A DNA stretch of 64,000 nt from Capillidium heterosporum (GCA_016630905.1 WBMQ01000003.1:2976001-3040000), one strand, 5' to 3'; positions 23,444 to 35,895 are shown, counted from the stretch's first letter. Notes: generated by a model from the letters alone, not told the origin. A program made the numbers and translations.

Positions 23444-24403
23444 TTATACAGCATTACCGTTCCACTTGATAACCTTGCGAGTATAACTGTAAACAACCAT
23501 TGGAACCTGGGCCTTGGTCTCGAAATCCAAATTCCCATAATCCTCGTTAGCAATAATCTGATTAGTAACTTTGATTGGGAAGTTGACCATCTTGGGACAA
23601 GATGAGCTGTGAGGTTCATTAGCTACGTAGTTGTCTCTGCCCTTAGCCCTAAACCACATGCGTACCTCTTGCAGTCGGTTACCTCGACAGGTGATAGCAA
23701 CTTTTTGACCTAAACCTTTTTCCAAGGCGTTTAAGAGAACTTCTTTACCGTACATCCTACCCGGTTTGATGTTGTTGGAAATTAGAGCTTGGTAGACGTC
23801 ATACTTTCTATGCAATTTGAGGACGAGTTGGAAGTAACTTTGCACGTCATCGTACTGTTTGTAGTTGGAGTAGCATCTAGGTTCTAAAGTGGAGAGGCAA
23901 GTACCATGTTTGACCCATTCGTGCGACCAGAAGGATGGGTTGTTTCCTTTGTAGCTGGGCCAACCTTCGTTTAGCTGGTTGAATAGAGTCGTGTTGAATT
24001 GTGAGAGTTTTTTGGTATATTCGGGGTAGTTACGCCGACTATCACAACCGTTACGTGGGCCGGGTCTACCATCACTATTATATTGTTAATAAATAATTTT
24101 TTTACTTTGCTTACCAGTAGTCGGGCCAGAACCCATGGATAGTAAATTTGTCCTTGGCACCAGTGTTATCTACCCACTTTATAAATAGATAAGTATACTT
24201 TAGTATATATCAAAGTTTACCTGCTGTGAAAACAAAAACAAACCCAACTTTGGACTACAGCATCCGTCGACGCTACTATCGGAGCATGAACTTACATTTA
24301 AGTCGCATTGCTGCAAGTCGAAGCTACTCTTAGGGAATGATAGTTGGAACCCGGAGGCTATAAAGCAGTACAAACTTGAGGCAAGTATCTGTTGGAATTT
24401 CAT
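23444..24403 (-). CDS. Secreted ribonuclease T2
   Basis: Acid endoribonuclease of the T2 family, secreted or vacuolar, cleaving RNA through 2',3'-cyclic phosphates. Three exons: 24403-24221, 24176-24115 and 24074-23444, with introns of 44 and 40 bases (GTAAAC to AAG, GTAAGC to TAG). The product is 291 residues. A signal peptide (MKFQQILASSLYCFIASGF) is followed by a cysteine-rich segment (CDLNVSSCSDSSVDGCC). Catalytic site CAS I is FTIHGFWPD (His about 75) and CAS II is FWSHEWVKHGTC (His 133, Glu 134, His 138). Paired cysteines (CDGRPGPRNGCD, TCLSTLEPRC) fit the fungal T2 disulphides. The reading frame is intact throughout. A decayed paralogue lies at 34124-34860 with the same first two intron positions. 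Confidence 0.92.
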
Positions 24404-24490
24404 AATATTCTAAGTTGATTAAAGGTAACGATAGTTTCTAATGTAAAGTTGTATAAAGGATTGATGATAAAATTAAAAGTAGTAGGATGG

Positions 24491-24498
24491 TTTATATA
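24491..24498 (-). promoter_or_regulatory. TATA box of the RNase T2 gene
   Basis: TATATAAA on the minus strand, about 90 bases before the ATG at 24403. Placement is similar to that of the other secreted-enzyme genes in this window. Confidence 0.45.
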
Positions 24499-25575
24499 GT
24501 TTTTTGGAGACCGCATTTTAATAGCTTTGCCTAAGGTTCAAAACTGAGCTTCATTTCATATTGAGAAACCCCTATATTAATTTAACTCAGGGTCAGCCGT
24601 AAATCTAATGATATCGTAAAGTTTGGAGTACATTTTTCTCCTATCTTTTCTGTCAGTTTAGCCTAACTAACACTAGTTCATATTCCAATCGAATTGGAGC
24701 GGTGACTCATTATTAGATCCCATTTGTTGGAGGCTAAGATGAGTAATCATTTATAAAGAGCCATTGGCTAGTTTTGACCCACTTTTGAGATTATTTACGT
24801 AGACACCCACATTTCGGACATGCTGTCAAACTTCCTAGGGAATGACAGTCATTGGTTGAAAGCCTACTATATTGGGCTCGAAGGAATGTGGTTAGTTGAC
24901 ATGATGCTGGGGTGATGGATCGTATATGAAAACAAATAATAGATACATACAGCCCACAGTACAGTACCAAAAGTTTAATTAACCGAGCTAGTAGATCCAA
25001 AGCAAATGATCAAAACTTTTGAAATACAATTTCATCTCAAGTTGTCAAAAACTACATCGCTTTATTATAGCCGAACAAATATCCTTAGTAATGATGGTTC
25101 TATCGTTATTCAATTTCAAAACATAGCCCTTCATCAAATGAAAACTACTTTTTCATGGTTAATGGGTTCTGCAACAGTATCTACGATTTCTCCTTATAAA
25201 CTACATTCAAAATATACTTTAGTACAATCTTGAAAAAATAGTTAGGCTAACTTGGTTATTTTGTAAAGGATGATTTGACAGAAGATACTGTTTTCGTATC
25301 TAAAGGTAAACCTAGTTTCCATCTGTCAGTACTTTGTCTTCTCAGTAACTACTAAATTGTTCCTATTTTACATCATTCCTTAATCTAGTTCGTATATACT
25401 CTGGTCCAATAATTTAGCAGCTTTGATCCTTTTAATTGAACAAAATTTTTAATAAATTCACTAAACTACTTTTCTATTTCAATATTACGACTCGCCTTCT
25501 AAAATGAAGATTCTAAAAGACAACTATGTTCAGCCATTTCAAGCACTAGCCAACCTAACCTACATATAATTTTCG
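24499..25575. other. Gene-free stretch
   Basis: AT-rich. Short open frames at 24791-25000 (minus) and 25006-25233 (plus) have no recognisable features and are not called. Confidence 0.4.
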
Positions 25576-27014
25576 ATGAAGAGGCTAACACTAAATGTAG
25601 CACTAACAATGTATGTAGCCCTATATATATACCTTTTACTGTTCAAACGTTTAGAAGTTAGCCAACCACACCACAGAATCCCGAACTGTTCGAGTCAACG
25701 AAAATACATTAATTTCCCTAGTTACACCATTAAAGACTTTGGGGTATTTCATCCTCAACATTTTCATTGTCGAAATCAACCTCACCAATACTAAAAACGT
25801 ATGCTTTGCTACAATTGAATATGTTATTATGAACTTGTGTAACAAATACTCACTCAACATGTTCAAAAAATACAACAGCTTTATTAAGTTGACCAACTTC
25901 ACTAACTTTCCTAAAAGCAATCCAGTTTTCATCAACTTTTACAACGCTTTACCACGTAGGTTCCAAGAGGAGATTATTGGGATGCCAGCAAGACCTAGTA
26001 TTATCACTGGCTCGAAGAACTTTGGTAAGTTAATAGTACATGGAGGGTTCTACTCCTTTGGCTACTAATCTGCAACTCGATATCCTACCCAACGATATGC
26101 TTTATAAACCTCCTTACCTGACCCATGAATATCTTATTATATTGAACCCAACTACCAATAAGTTTGTTTGTGGAAAGGCTGAAGGTCTACACCTATGGGA
26201 CCATAGTTTAGTTATTTTGAAGGATAGACAGCATTTGATATGGGGTTATGATCACAAAGCTAAACAAGTGGCAAGTTTGAGTAGATTACCTTAGTACGAT
26301 ATTTTCAAGAAGAGTTGGGATCAGTAACTTACAAAAGGTGAGATACTAACTGGACTACTTGGCTTTCATCATAACGTAGTTGGATATAAGATGACTATAT
26401 ATGGCGGCAAATGTAGGTACGAAGCAATATACACCAACTGCCAATCCAAACTATTTACTCTCGACCTACGTACCTTCATTTGGAAATCAATTGACTTTCA
26501 AGAGTTCAAAGATTACTTTCTATTCGCCTCGTTCCACGATTCCGATTCCTACTACTATTTTGGTCATTCAAAAGGTAGTTTTCAATCTCTGGGTTTAGGG
26601 TAGACCTTGAAATCAGTTGGTAAAAGAATTAGATTACTGTAAAGGTGAATTAGATCATGGAGATTCTGCTATGAAGAACAATACTAGTAGCTACTATGAG
26701 TTTATATTAGGTTTTTTGATCGTTGTAGCTTTATTATTAATAGTTTTGACAGCTTTGACTTTCACTCTGGTAGTGGGAGGGAGTTGGCAGCTTTGTTGGT
26801 AGAACATTCTACGGAACTCTTTTGGGTCAGTCCAAATGTATCAGCTTCTAGTCTAATCAATGCTGAATTTAATTCGAGTCGGATGTTTGATATTCGGCAA
26901 GATATCCCTTCCCTCTTGGATTCTTCAAACTCCAAATTAACGAACATTAGTGGAAATAGCATCAATATATCGTATACTATAGACAGGACAATTGTTAATG
27001 ATGATAACTTGTAG
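25576..27014 (+). pseudogene. Kelch-repeat single-pass membrane protein, decayed
   Basis: The ATG at 25576 starts a signal peptide-like segment (MKRLTLNVALTMYVALYIYL). Across frame changes the translation gives kelch-style blades: FILNIFIVEINLTN, SKNFGKLIVHGGFYSFG, EYLIILNPTTNKFVCG, HKMTIYGGK-like MTIYGGKCRYEAIY, and LFTLDLRTFIWKSID (the blade pattern of a Gly-Gly followed by an aromatic/Leu-Asp-Leu strand and Trp). Near 26690-26790 a clear transmembrane helix appears (FILGFLIVVALLLIVLTAL). It is followed in another frame by a Ser/Asn-rich cytoplasmic tail ending in a TAG at 27012-27014. At least four frame changes are needed (near 25735, 26050, 26300 and 26790), plus stops. Kelch propellers bind proteins, but the partner is unknown. 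The architecture is signal peptide, propeller, one TM, tail. Confidence 0.6.
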
Positions 27015-27986
27015 GATTCTGGCCTTGAACTTGAATACCTTGTGTGAGGGAAATGCCTTATATGCAAGCAAATTTTTCGATAATGATCCTAAAACTTTGA
27101 ACTTTTATAGTTAGATAGCTATCCAGCTAATAAATTTCAAGATAGTTTCTAATACATGTAAATTGGAGTATACTATGTAGATTAGCTGCTTAACCAGCGC
27201 TACATTTTGTAGAAAGCAAGTTTTAACTTGCCAATTCTTTTTCATGATCATTTAGCAGCATAAGTATTTATTTTTTGTTGTTGTACACTTATAAAAACAT
27301 ATGGTGTACTGCAACTTTTACTTTTATGAATATTGCTTGAATTAGTATTTTAGTTTAGTGATACATACCTATGTAGCTTAATAATTAATGCTATCCTAAG
27401 TATATGGTTATAGATGAATTTATTAAAATTACAATTTGGAAGCTACAAAAATAACCAATACTTACATTACCTTAAAAGAACCTATTTAATGGGAATATCA
27501 GTGCGATTTGCCAGCAGAAATAAACTCTATCAGTTGAGTCAACATCTTGAAATTTGGAATACGTATCATAAAATTTTTCAATTTGGTGGAAAAATGTAAA
27601 AGGGAGATTGTCAAGGAGACAGTACATTTACTAGAATGCTTTAAAAGAAAATTGCTTACCAACCAAGTTTACTTAGCCTTTAGCTTTATTAGTAGATACT
27701 AGAACTTACTAATAGTAATTCATGTATAATGTAAATGGAACAATTAAATACTAGAGGCTCAGCTACCTTTTGAAACAGTGGAAATAGGTAAAATAAAATG
27801 AAACTTACTACCTACAACCTCAGTATTTAAAACCAACTTGACACCATCCTTCCTTCAAAAAGGTTCCTCCAACTACTTGCATCCACATTAGTGCCAAAAT
27901 ACATTCCAAGCACCCTCCAATACTCTCCTTTCTAAAAAATACATAAAAGTTTATTTTATCAACAAGTCCTCAATTTAAAGTTAAAT
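27015..27986. other. Gene-free stretch
   Basis: AT-rich. A 61-codon frame at 27414-27599 is not convincing. Nothing recognised. Confidence 0.4.
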
Positions 27987-28340
27987 TTAGCTCCGGTTGA
28001 CCTTCTGCTCCAACCTGCGCATAGCAACTAACAAAATCGTATTTAACTGGTCCAACGTCGTATCAACTTTGAGGTGAATCTTGCTAAGCTGTTTAAAATA
28101 ACTATCTAATTTAGGGTCAAGTTCCATTTCCACTTGAAGTTTATTTAAAGCCTCCTCATCTTCCAACTGAGTTTGGGAAAGTTGATTTAGTTGTTGGACT
28201 TCTTGAATGTTGGAATCTTCTATTGAGTTGATAACTTCGAGGTCAGCCAACATATCTCCAAATAAGGTTAGAGTTTGATTGAAGTTGATAGTCAAGTCTT
28301 CGACTTCCCTACTACCGGGATATACGCTGGCGTTTTTCAT
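27987..28340 (-). CDS. Small coiled-coil protein, function unknown
   Basis: Intact 117-residue frame with a true ATG and no intron. It is acidic in the middle and rich in Leu, Gln, Asp and Glu with heptad-like spacing (QEVQQLNQLSQTQLEDEEAL; then LSKIHLKVDTTLDQLNTILL). It has no signal peptide or membrane segment, so it is cytosolic or nuclear. The size and two predicted helices resemble small helical subunits of multiprotein assemblies (Mediator, BLOC-1, DASH/kinetochore types), but I cannot place it in any of them from sequence alone. It stands alone between the kelch remnant and a long empty stretch. Confidence 0.6.
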   Translation of the reverse strand: MKNASVYPGSREVEDLTINFNQTLTLFGDMLADLEVINSIEDSNIQEVQQLNQLSQTQLEDEEALNKLQVEMELDPKLDSYFKQLSKIHLKVDTTLDQLNTILLVAMRRLEQKVNRS

Positions 28341-31300
28341 AGTTTGCAGTTGAGGTTGATAAGTTTTGGGTTTTGTTTTGTTGATGGATTGGATAATTTG
28401 AATTGGAGTTGTAATGTTTGAATTGTTGCTTGGAATTATAAGCTGATAGACTGATTTCTAAGCTTATTATTGGTTTAGATGGGTGAATTTTTGAAAGTTT
28501 AACAAAGTTTTGGAAAAGCTTCCATTGGCTTTATTTGATAGTTTCCAATAAGTCTTTAGTTAGATATTCTATATTTTTAGCCCAAGTCTAAAAAGGAATA
28601 GCATTTTTTAACTATTGACTTTGAAGTGAAATTAATATACCAAACTTATATACAAGTTTAGAGAGATAAAAACGTATGTGAGTTGTACATGCATGTTGTA
28701 ACAAAGTTCCAGCTGAAGTGCTCACTTATAAATCTAATATAGTTTTATAATGATAACGGACAAATAAAGGATATATATATCTTTAAAAAACTAGATAACT
28801 CTATCTAATGAAGTAGCTTGTAATTGACTGAATTTAACTTTATCAATTTTATACTACAATTTATCCAACTATGAAGCACTTAATACCGTTGTAGCATATA
28901 GTAATCGATATGTCCAACAGTTGTCAAGCTAAAAAATCTGTAAACTTTACTGCAGGTAACTATTAATAGTTTAATATTTTTATATTGGCAACCTTTATCA
29001 TTCAAATTGTAATCATATCAAACCATTAAATTTGCAACTTTTCATTATTATAATCGATATAATTATCAGATAGTAAAGTAAGTTTTGATTTTAAAACTTT
29101 AGTATATAAAAGCTATACCTATTCAATATTGCAAATCCAAAATATTTAACTTTGTTTAAACATATACAATCACTGGATAATTTAATAAAATTGATAAAAA
29201 TTAAAGAGGGCTTTAAAAGCTTATCTTAACAAAGTCTAGCTTACTATTTTTAATTATTAAAGTATAAAAGTGGTTATTAAATTAGATATTATAAATTTTG
29301 GAGTTATTAATAGAATTTTAAAAATATAAAAGTAAAATTGAAAACTTTATAAATATTAAATAAACCTATATTTATAATAGCTAAAAAAATTCAGTCGATG
29401 CTATAAATTAAATATAAGTTTAATAGTATAACGCCATCATATATATTTAAATACTAATATCATTCCTTTAAAATAGTTTTAAATATCAAAACTAATTCTA
29501 CCTTACAGGTGCAAATTTAGTATTATTTATTAGGAAACGTTAGCACAAATTTTTAGAATAAAATGGAAATAGCAGACTCCTATCATTCTAAATTATATTT
29601 ATAGACTTTAGTAAAACTTGATAAAGTTGTAGATTTAATTTGGTGCAGATATCATGCTTTTTTAGTGCACAAATTTACTCATCTTTCACCTGATACTTTC
29701 TGTTGTCGCCACCATAGTCTACCAAAATGACAATCCATCCTCTCAGATATATTACCAAGGACTATGGTTTTATCAAAGTTATATGTATAAGTACTTAAAA
29801 TAAACTCAACTGCAGCTTCTAGACGCCCAGCTATTGTACTATTTACCAGATACTATTGCTATACATATCGAGTAAAGTAGATGGGTAACCGCTTCGACTC
29901 AAATCGAACTATAAAATTGGGCAACTTTGAAGTGAAGTGAAGGTCGGTTCCATTTGAACCTAGAGGTGGGTATTCAATAGCTCGGAAAATCTGGTCGATT
30001 GGAGTTCATCTTGTGATATTGATTTCGCAAAACTTGGTACTGATGTCTTCTTGAAGTGCTAAAAGATATCTAACAAACGATATCTTTGGAAATATGAAAA
30101 GTAGTAAGCAAGATGGGGACCGAACTTGATATGTGTTCTAGAACGTTCAAATGGATAACTGTTATTTGGAGCGTAGCTTTACAGTATATAAGAGGATTCC
30201 TCAGAATCTTTTCAAAAGCCAGGCGATCTAGTATAAAAAGAAGTGGTTAAAGTATGTGTGTAGGAGGGATTCTGCCACGAGCGTTTATATATATATCTAG
30301 CCTAGTTCGCTGAGTGGTTATTGCCTGGCCAGTAGGTGTGGTAACCATCCCATATAAGACTTTAACCGTAAGCATATGCTCTTAAGGACCTTTAGAAATA
30401 TGCTTTTAGTTGAAGATGCAAGTCGTTTTCGAGTCTTAAATTAGCTTTTCCGAGCCGGGTACCTACCCCATCAGTTCGATTAGATTGAATCGAACTTCAT
30501 TCGGTAGGTCTTGAACCACCCACCTAGTCTAGAAATAAAGCTGGGTTGGTATACCCGATGTTCTATTCTTAGTCTAGAGCTTAAGTTGTAGCTGTCAACA
30601 TTTTTAAATAAAAGTATGGATGCTGGCTTGCATGAGACATATAAATAGACCAATGACATCTGTGAAATCAGTAGCTAAAAGCAGCCTTTGCAGTTTTCAT
30701 AAGGTCTAAACCAATCGATATCGAGCATACCAACATCAAAGCTTGACATGTCAAAGTGCTCCAGTATATCATCGAACGAGTTGCTTATACTCTTAAATGA
30801 CATTTACCGACTTAATATATGAGCCAAGGATATCTTTGGCGATAGAAGTCCTTGGATGGAGAAGTTTGGCTGTCCATTTGGTAATTGTAATACAATTCTC
30901 TACCGAACAAATAGATTGATTTCATCTTGAAAGTTCCATTATCGAAATCGAAAGTCTAAAAACTTTAGAGAATAATTTGGGGATTTCGAAAGATGGCTCT
31001 CCCTTGCCGCTACTGTTCTTTAAACTTCCAGTTTGAAGTCACAATGGGAAAATTATGTATGACTACTTATATAAAGGGCAAATCTGCAATCTACTAAGTT
31101 ATCCTTCGGGATAATTGGTACTTGATGTGATTGTATCTAAACTTTAGTTGTTGGAGTCTAGCTTTTGAGTTTTCAAAGGCAGATGCATTTTTGAGGTAAT
31201 ACATTGGATGTATATATCTTATTGAGACTTATGTATTGAAAGATCTACTACAAAGAATCGTAGCAGCTACAGCATACTATTGGCTATTTAAAATATATAG

Positions 31301-31989
31301 AGCCTGCCAAAATTTTCAATCAAGGACGCAACGTTATACTTCACTTTTACATTTTCCATATATCAATTCCAGACTCAGCTCAGATATTGGGCAAGGATAT
31401 AGGAGCGTGTATTTATAGTACAAGTCTATGATGACAAAGCGGATACCAACTGGATTTTCCTCATAAACCAGCACCACTCGTTTGACTTCAAAATTTAACT
31501 TCAATGAAAGGAACCCAATCTCCACTAAACGCGGCGAATGATCAAGCTCCAAAGGAGCTGTGGGGTTGATTGTAAGCTAGAAAAATTGATATCGGAGAAT
31601 AAGGATATTGGATGAATTGATGAAGCCTTTTAGATTATTAAACCACATAACTCAATTAATTGCAAAGATGCGAAAATGGCTCACAGATTGTTACTGTACA
31701 AATATGGTAACCTAGTCATTATTCAGGTCCAAAAAGCTATGAAGGCAATGGGTGGCATGACATGAAGAACAACATAGTTCCTCTGATAACTTCTTACCTT
31801 CACCTTCCAATAGCTTTATTTTTAACTCAAATATAAGTTAGGTAGTATAGGCTCCTTTATAAGCAATCCCGCTAAAATTAAAACAGCCATGTATTTATAG
31901 CCTTCATATGACAATTCCAGAGTGCAATAGTAACTATTTAAGCCACAAGGTTTGCCATTAAAGTTAGGTGCACCTATTTCTCTAATTCA
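28341..31989. other. Long gene-free stretch (about 3.6 kb)
   Basis: Very AT-rich up to about 29600, then more complex sequence. On the minus strand at 31552-31334 a 72-codon open frame (MELDHSPRLVEIGFLSLKL) continues an upstream protein-like segment. A 42-codon frame beginning MSFKSISNSFDDILEHFDMS lies near 30800 (minus). Together they hint at a decayed gene that I cannot identify. A tRNA-like GC-richer patch near 30300-30350 does not fold into a tRNA and lacks a B box. Confidence 0.35.
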
Positions 31990-31991
31990 TT

Positions 31992-31999
31992 TATAAAAA
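31992..31999 (+). promoter_or_regulatory. TATA box of the intact tyrosinase gene
   Basis: TATAAAAA, 49 bases upstream of the ATG at 32048. It is similar in placement to the TATATAAA before the broken copy. Confidence 0.5.
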
Positions 32000-32047
32000 G
32001 TTTCGCCACTCACCTAATAACGACCTCCGACCTTTTTTAAATAAATA

Positions 32048-33232
32048 ATGAAGCTCAGTTTCTCTTTGATCACGACCCTAGTATTAGGCCTGACTCAGGT
32101 CTCGGCCCAATCGCTACCCTTCTGCGACATGAACAACGTCCGGTTCCGTAAGAACATCAAGGACTTGACCGATGCTCAGTGGAACCGATACGTAGCTGCC
32201 GTCAAGAAGATCAACACCGGTAACCGCCTAACCACTTGGGACCAGTTCATCAAGATGCACATGGACAACTACCAGTTGGTCCACAGTACCATCCAGCAGA
32301 CGCGCCCATTGTTCTTGGTCTGGCACCGTCTCTATCTGTACTACATCGAGAAAGAGCTGCAGAAGGTCGATGCCGGTGTCACCATCCCCTACTGGGACTG
32401 GACCCGCAACTTCAAGGATGTTAGAAACGACGTCGCCTTCACCGACCGCTTGTTCGGTGGGCAGTCCCAGGACAGCTCGCTCTGCGTCCGCAACGGAGCC
32501 TTCAGGGATTTCCGAGTAGGTATCGTACACGGTGGTAGCCGTGGTGAGTTCTGTCTCATGCGCCGCAGCGATATCTTCAACAACCAGTTCACCAACCCCG
32601 ACGTCTTAGATATTAACTACATCAACGCCAACTCTTTTGAAGACTTTGCCAGCATCGAGTTTAACCCCCACGGTAACATCCACAACTCGATCGGTGGCCA
32701 GTTCTCTGGACATGGTTCCCCTGGTGATCCATTGTTCTACTCGCACCACGCTTTCATTGACAAAGTTTGGTTCGACTGGCAGAATCGTCATTTGAACAAA
32801 GCTTCTGAGTACAACATGCCTCTTAGTACCCGTATCCCCCCTTGGAACATCAAGTTGTTAGAAGTCTTAGATCCCTTTGATCGTATGTGCTACGCCTACA
32901 AGGAGGAGCACTTCTTGTGGTCTGGACCTAGACTCAACTTGAATTCGCGTTCAGCTGCTTTGGCTCCCGCCAACATCAAGCCTGAGAAGTATGTCGTACC
33001 TAAAGATATCACCGATATTAAGGCTTTGGAGGACTTTGACGAGAAGTACATTAAGAACGGTCTTATGGATGTTACTCCTATGCTTCGTGCCAGTGCCGAC
33101 CTCACCCCCATCCCCAAGCCAGTCAGCGTTGAATTCATCACCAAGATGAACTACAACTTGACTTTGTTCCGTGAGTACGAGCGTAGGGATGCTATTTTGC
33201 AGGATAGCATCAACAAGCTCCTTATGTTCTAA
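32048..33232 (+). CDS. Secreted tyrosinase (intact)
   Basis: Type-3 copper oxidase that hydroxylates monophenols and oxidises catechols to quinones (melanin or cuticle/defence chemistry; secreted). 394 residues, no introns. A signal peptide (MKLSFSLITTLVLGLTQVSA) precedes the mature start. Copper A ligands are expected at His 71, His 79 and His 93 (in FLVWHRLYLYYIEKEL). Copper B ligands are at His 208 and His 212 (NPHGNIHNSIGGQFSG) and His 234 (DPLFYSHHAFIDKVWFDWQ). Length fits short fungal tyrosinases, and no large C-terminal lid domain is evident beyond about 110 residues after copper B. Codons are strongly C-ending, unlike the flanks, which suggests high expression. The broken paralogue at 280-1461 is clearly related throughout. 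Confidence 0.95.
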   Translation: MKLSFSLITTLVLGLTQVSAQSLPFCDMNNVRFRKNIKDLTDAQWNRYVAAVKKINTGNRLTTWDQFIKMHMDNYQLVHSTIQQTRPLFLVWHRLYLYYIEKELQKVDAGVTIPYWDWTRNFKDVRNDVAFTDRLFGGQSQDSSLCVRNGAFRDFRVGIVHGGSRGEFCLMRRSDIFNNQFTNPDVLDINYINANSFEDFASIEFNPHGNIHNSIGGQFSGHGSPGDPLFYSHHAFIDKVWFDWQNRHLNKASEYNMPLSTRIPPWNIKLLEVLDPFDRMCYAYKEEHFLWSGPRLNLNSRSAALAPANIKPEKYVVPKDITDIKALEDFDEKYIKNGLMDVTPMLRASADLTPIPKPVSVEFITKMNYNLTLFREYERRDAILQDSINKLLMF

Positions 33233-34123
33233 GTTGGAATTTGAAATGTGGTTCTACCTAAATGCGTATAATATGTCCCTAAATAATATACATGTGTTTA
33301 GATAATTAATTTATTAAAGTTGTAAATTTTTGTTTCTAGACTTTTGGTATAGTGCTGTTTTATATGAAGTATAGTTTTTAGTTGTTTTTTGGAAAAGTTT
33401 TGATTTGGTAGATCTTTTATACTTTACATTTTTAGCTGATATATTAAATTTTATCTTACCTTATTTTTGAACTCTGGTTAGTAGATAGTTAGCCAAACCG
33501 TCTAGTTCAGGCTTTAAGTGAAGTGCTTTGTGATTTTGCTTATAGTTTTAGCTTCAATCAATTAGGTATTCTAGCTTTATTGTAAAATATTTTCCATCTT
33601 ACCATTTGGAAACCCTAATTGAGAGTAGTGATGGAATGGACCAACAACTATGACGAATACACCTACCCTTCCTTCAAGTCAACTGAATCTAACCTACCTA
33701 GCAATCTTCCTGTTCCCTAGAGGTATCTACTTTCCAATAATAGTTGGTGAAAAAAGCTTTGATTAAGTTGCTTGCCTAACTGCCTATGAGCGAAAGATAT
33801 ATGAGTAGAAAAGATAGCAACAAATCTTCAAAATTTTAGTTACACTACCTAAACGATACGATTATCCTTTAGAATATTGAATTAAGAGTACTTTGAATAT
33901 TTTTTCATTCCTATTTACAAGGACTTTCTAGTTACTAATTTTTAAAGGAATATTCCTATTAAATTGGGATGGAAAGGTATGGGAGTTTTGGACCTTAGAC
34001 TAGAGTTGCTGAGGTGCATACATAAAATGGGATATATAAATCCTAAATATTTGTACTTAAATTATTACTCTCTACAACTTTATATTAGAATCTAGCAAAA
34101 TATATCCCCATCTAGATAACAAG
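33233..34123. other. Gene-free stretch
   Basis: AT-rich DNA between the tyrosinase and the RNase T2 remnant. Nothing recognised. Confidence 0.5.
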
Positions 34124-34860
34124 ATGAAATTTCAATCAATACTAATCTTAAGTTTGTGTTTTTGAAAAATGGTTTTAGCTTAGTAATGTGATGTAAATGC
34201 AAAGTTGTGTTCCAATAGCAACGTCAATGGATACTGTAACCCAGTAATGGGGTTCTTTTTATTCATACAATAGGTAAACACTTTACATACAATATGTACT
34301 TACTCTATAAAGTGGGTAGATAAAGCCGATGTCAAAGATAAGTTTATAATCTATGGACTCTGGCCTGATAACTGATAGTTACTATAAAAATTTTCTACTA
34401 ATTGAATATGACAGTAATAGTAAGCAAAATCCACAAAATGGATGTAGTGTGTAGCGTAGCTATCTCGATTTAACAGTACTCTATATATCCAGTTGAAAAA
34501 ATTGACCAAGTGTTATTAAAAACAGCTCGACCTTTTGATCATATAAATGACCGAACCATAATACCTGCTTATCTACATTGAAACCTCAATGCTATTCTAA
34601 TTACCATAAGTGCAACGATATCCAAAATTATTTTGAATCTATCCTCAAATTACACCAAATGTATGTTTACCAAGCTCTAGTTTGTAACGATATTCAGCTG
34701 AGAAAATTTGAATATAAATACTACTATTACTTGTAAGAGTAAAAAGCTTTTGGAGGTGCAGTTATTCTTCAGTACTAAAGACAGGGATGCATTTTACCTA
34801 ATCAACATAAAAGAACTTCAAGCTACCTTATATAGCTAGCTTTTCTAACAAAAATGGCAG
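34124..34860 (+). pseudogene. Ribonuclease T2, decayed paralogue
   Basis: It starts MKFQSILILSLCF as in the intact gene, then a TGA. After that come CDVNAKLCSNSNVNGYC and GFFLFIQ, a 40-base intron beginning GTAAACA and ending TATAAAG at the same position as in the intact gene, then WVDKADVKDKFIIYGLWPDN. The catalytic CAS I histidine is a tyrosine here (IYGLWPD versus IHGFWPD). After several stops the frame recovers as NTCLSTLKPQCYSNYHKCND, NYFESILKLHQMYVYQAL and LLEVQLFFSTKDRDAF, each aligning with the intact RNase at 23444-24403. The CAS II block (FWSHEW) is not recognisable. Numerous stops and frame changes make this a clear relic. Confidence 0.82.
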
Positions 34861-35895
34861 GTAGATATTTGTAAGTTTTGATACTGGTAAGCTATAGATG
34901 TCTCTGTTAATTTACCATTTTGTCGTGCTTGGCTTTGATTCCATCACCCTTTAGATATTGCTATTAAAATTATTTGACCTATGTATACTTTCAGATTTTT
35001 ATATATGTTAAATTTTGTAACTACTTTTAATAGTTTTGATCTTCTGCATCCTACACCTACTTTTTTGCCTCATAAGCTTTATAAGTTGCTTTAGCTTGAT
35101 ACAGTTCCCTGGCTGGTTGATAGCTAGCTAGCCTAAGAATGTCCTTACCATAGCATTATACATAAATAAGCCTTTCGAATAGAGAAATGGTATTATATTA
35201 GCCTGCTACTTTTATAAAGTAAACCTATGCCTTCAGCTTTAGAATCACATCATCCGATTGAACTTAAATTAACTGGCTCTTAAACTTACCTAGCTCTAAG
35301 TGAAAGCATTGTTTTCAATCATATGTTTCAGTTGAAGATGCAATTTATGAAGGAAATTCTAAAGATATATGCAACTTCCATTAGAGCTGATATCTAGACA
35401 GCTCTGGAAATCACTTTATATCCAAAATATAGGGTAAAGTTGGGTTTTCAAGACGCCTATGTTACACCAACTAAAATTTCTTGTGATAGTGGTTTTGAAC
35501 GGTAAGCTTTATCTAATTTTAATTAGGAACTCCAGCCCAGTCTCTGCTAAGAAACTTCTACCTTTGGGATTGTAAAGGAATTACTGATTTGGATTTAGTT
35601 CACCTAAATATATGTGATACTTCATGTTTAATAGATCCAAAATTTTGACTCAATATCGTAAATCCTATGTGCTCATGAATTCTATACTAATTTATAAAGT
35701 GACCCATTTCAGTAAAGAATACAAAAAATTTACTACCACATCACCTAATAGTTTAGTATGATAGGAATACTATTTAAACTTCAATTGGTAACTCAATTTC
35801 TAAATTCTTTCATTATAAGTTTTAACTAAGATAATTGATGCCCATGTAATAACTCACTTCCTTTTAGCCTAGCACCTACTGACGTTTACTTTTAG
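34861..35895. other. Gene-free stretch
   Basis: AT-rich with nothing recognised before the third actin remnant. The RNase relic may extend a little into it. Confidence 0.4.

Noticed and set aside
30290-30360. tRNA-like patch
   Set aside because: No B box (GGTTCGAANCC) and no cloverleaf pairing could be formed.
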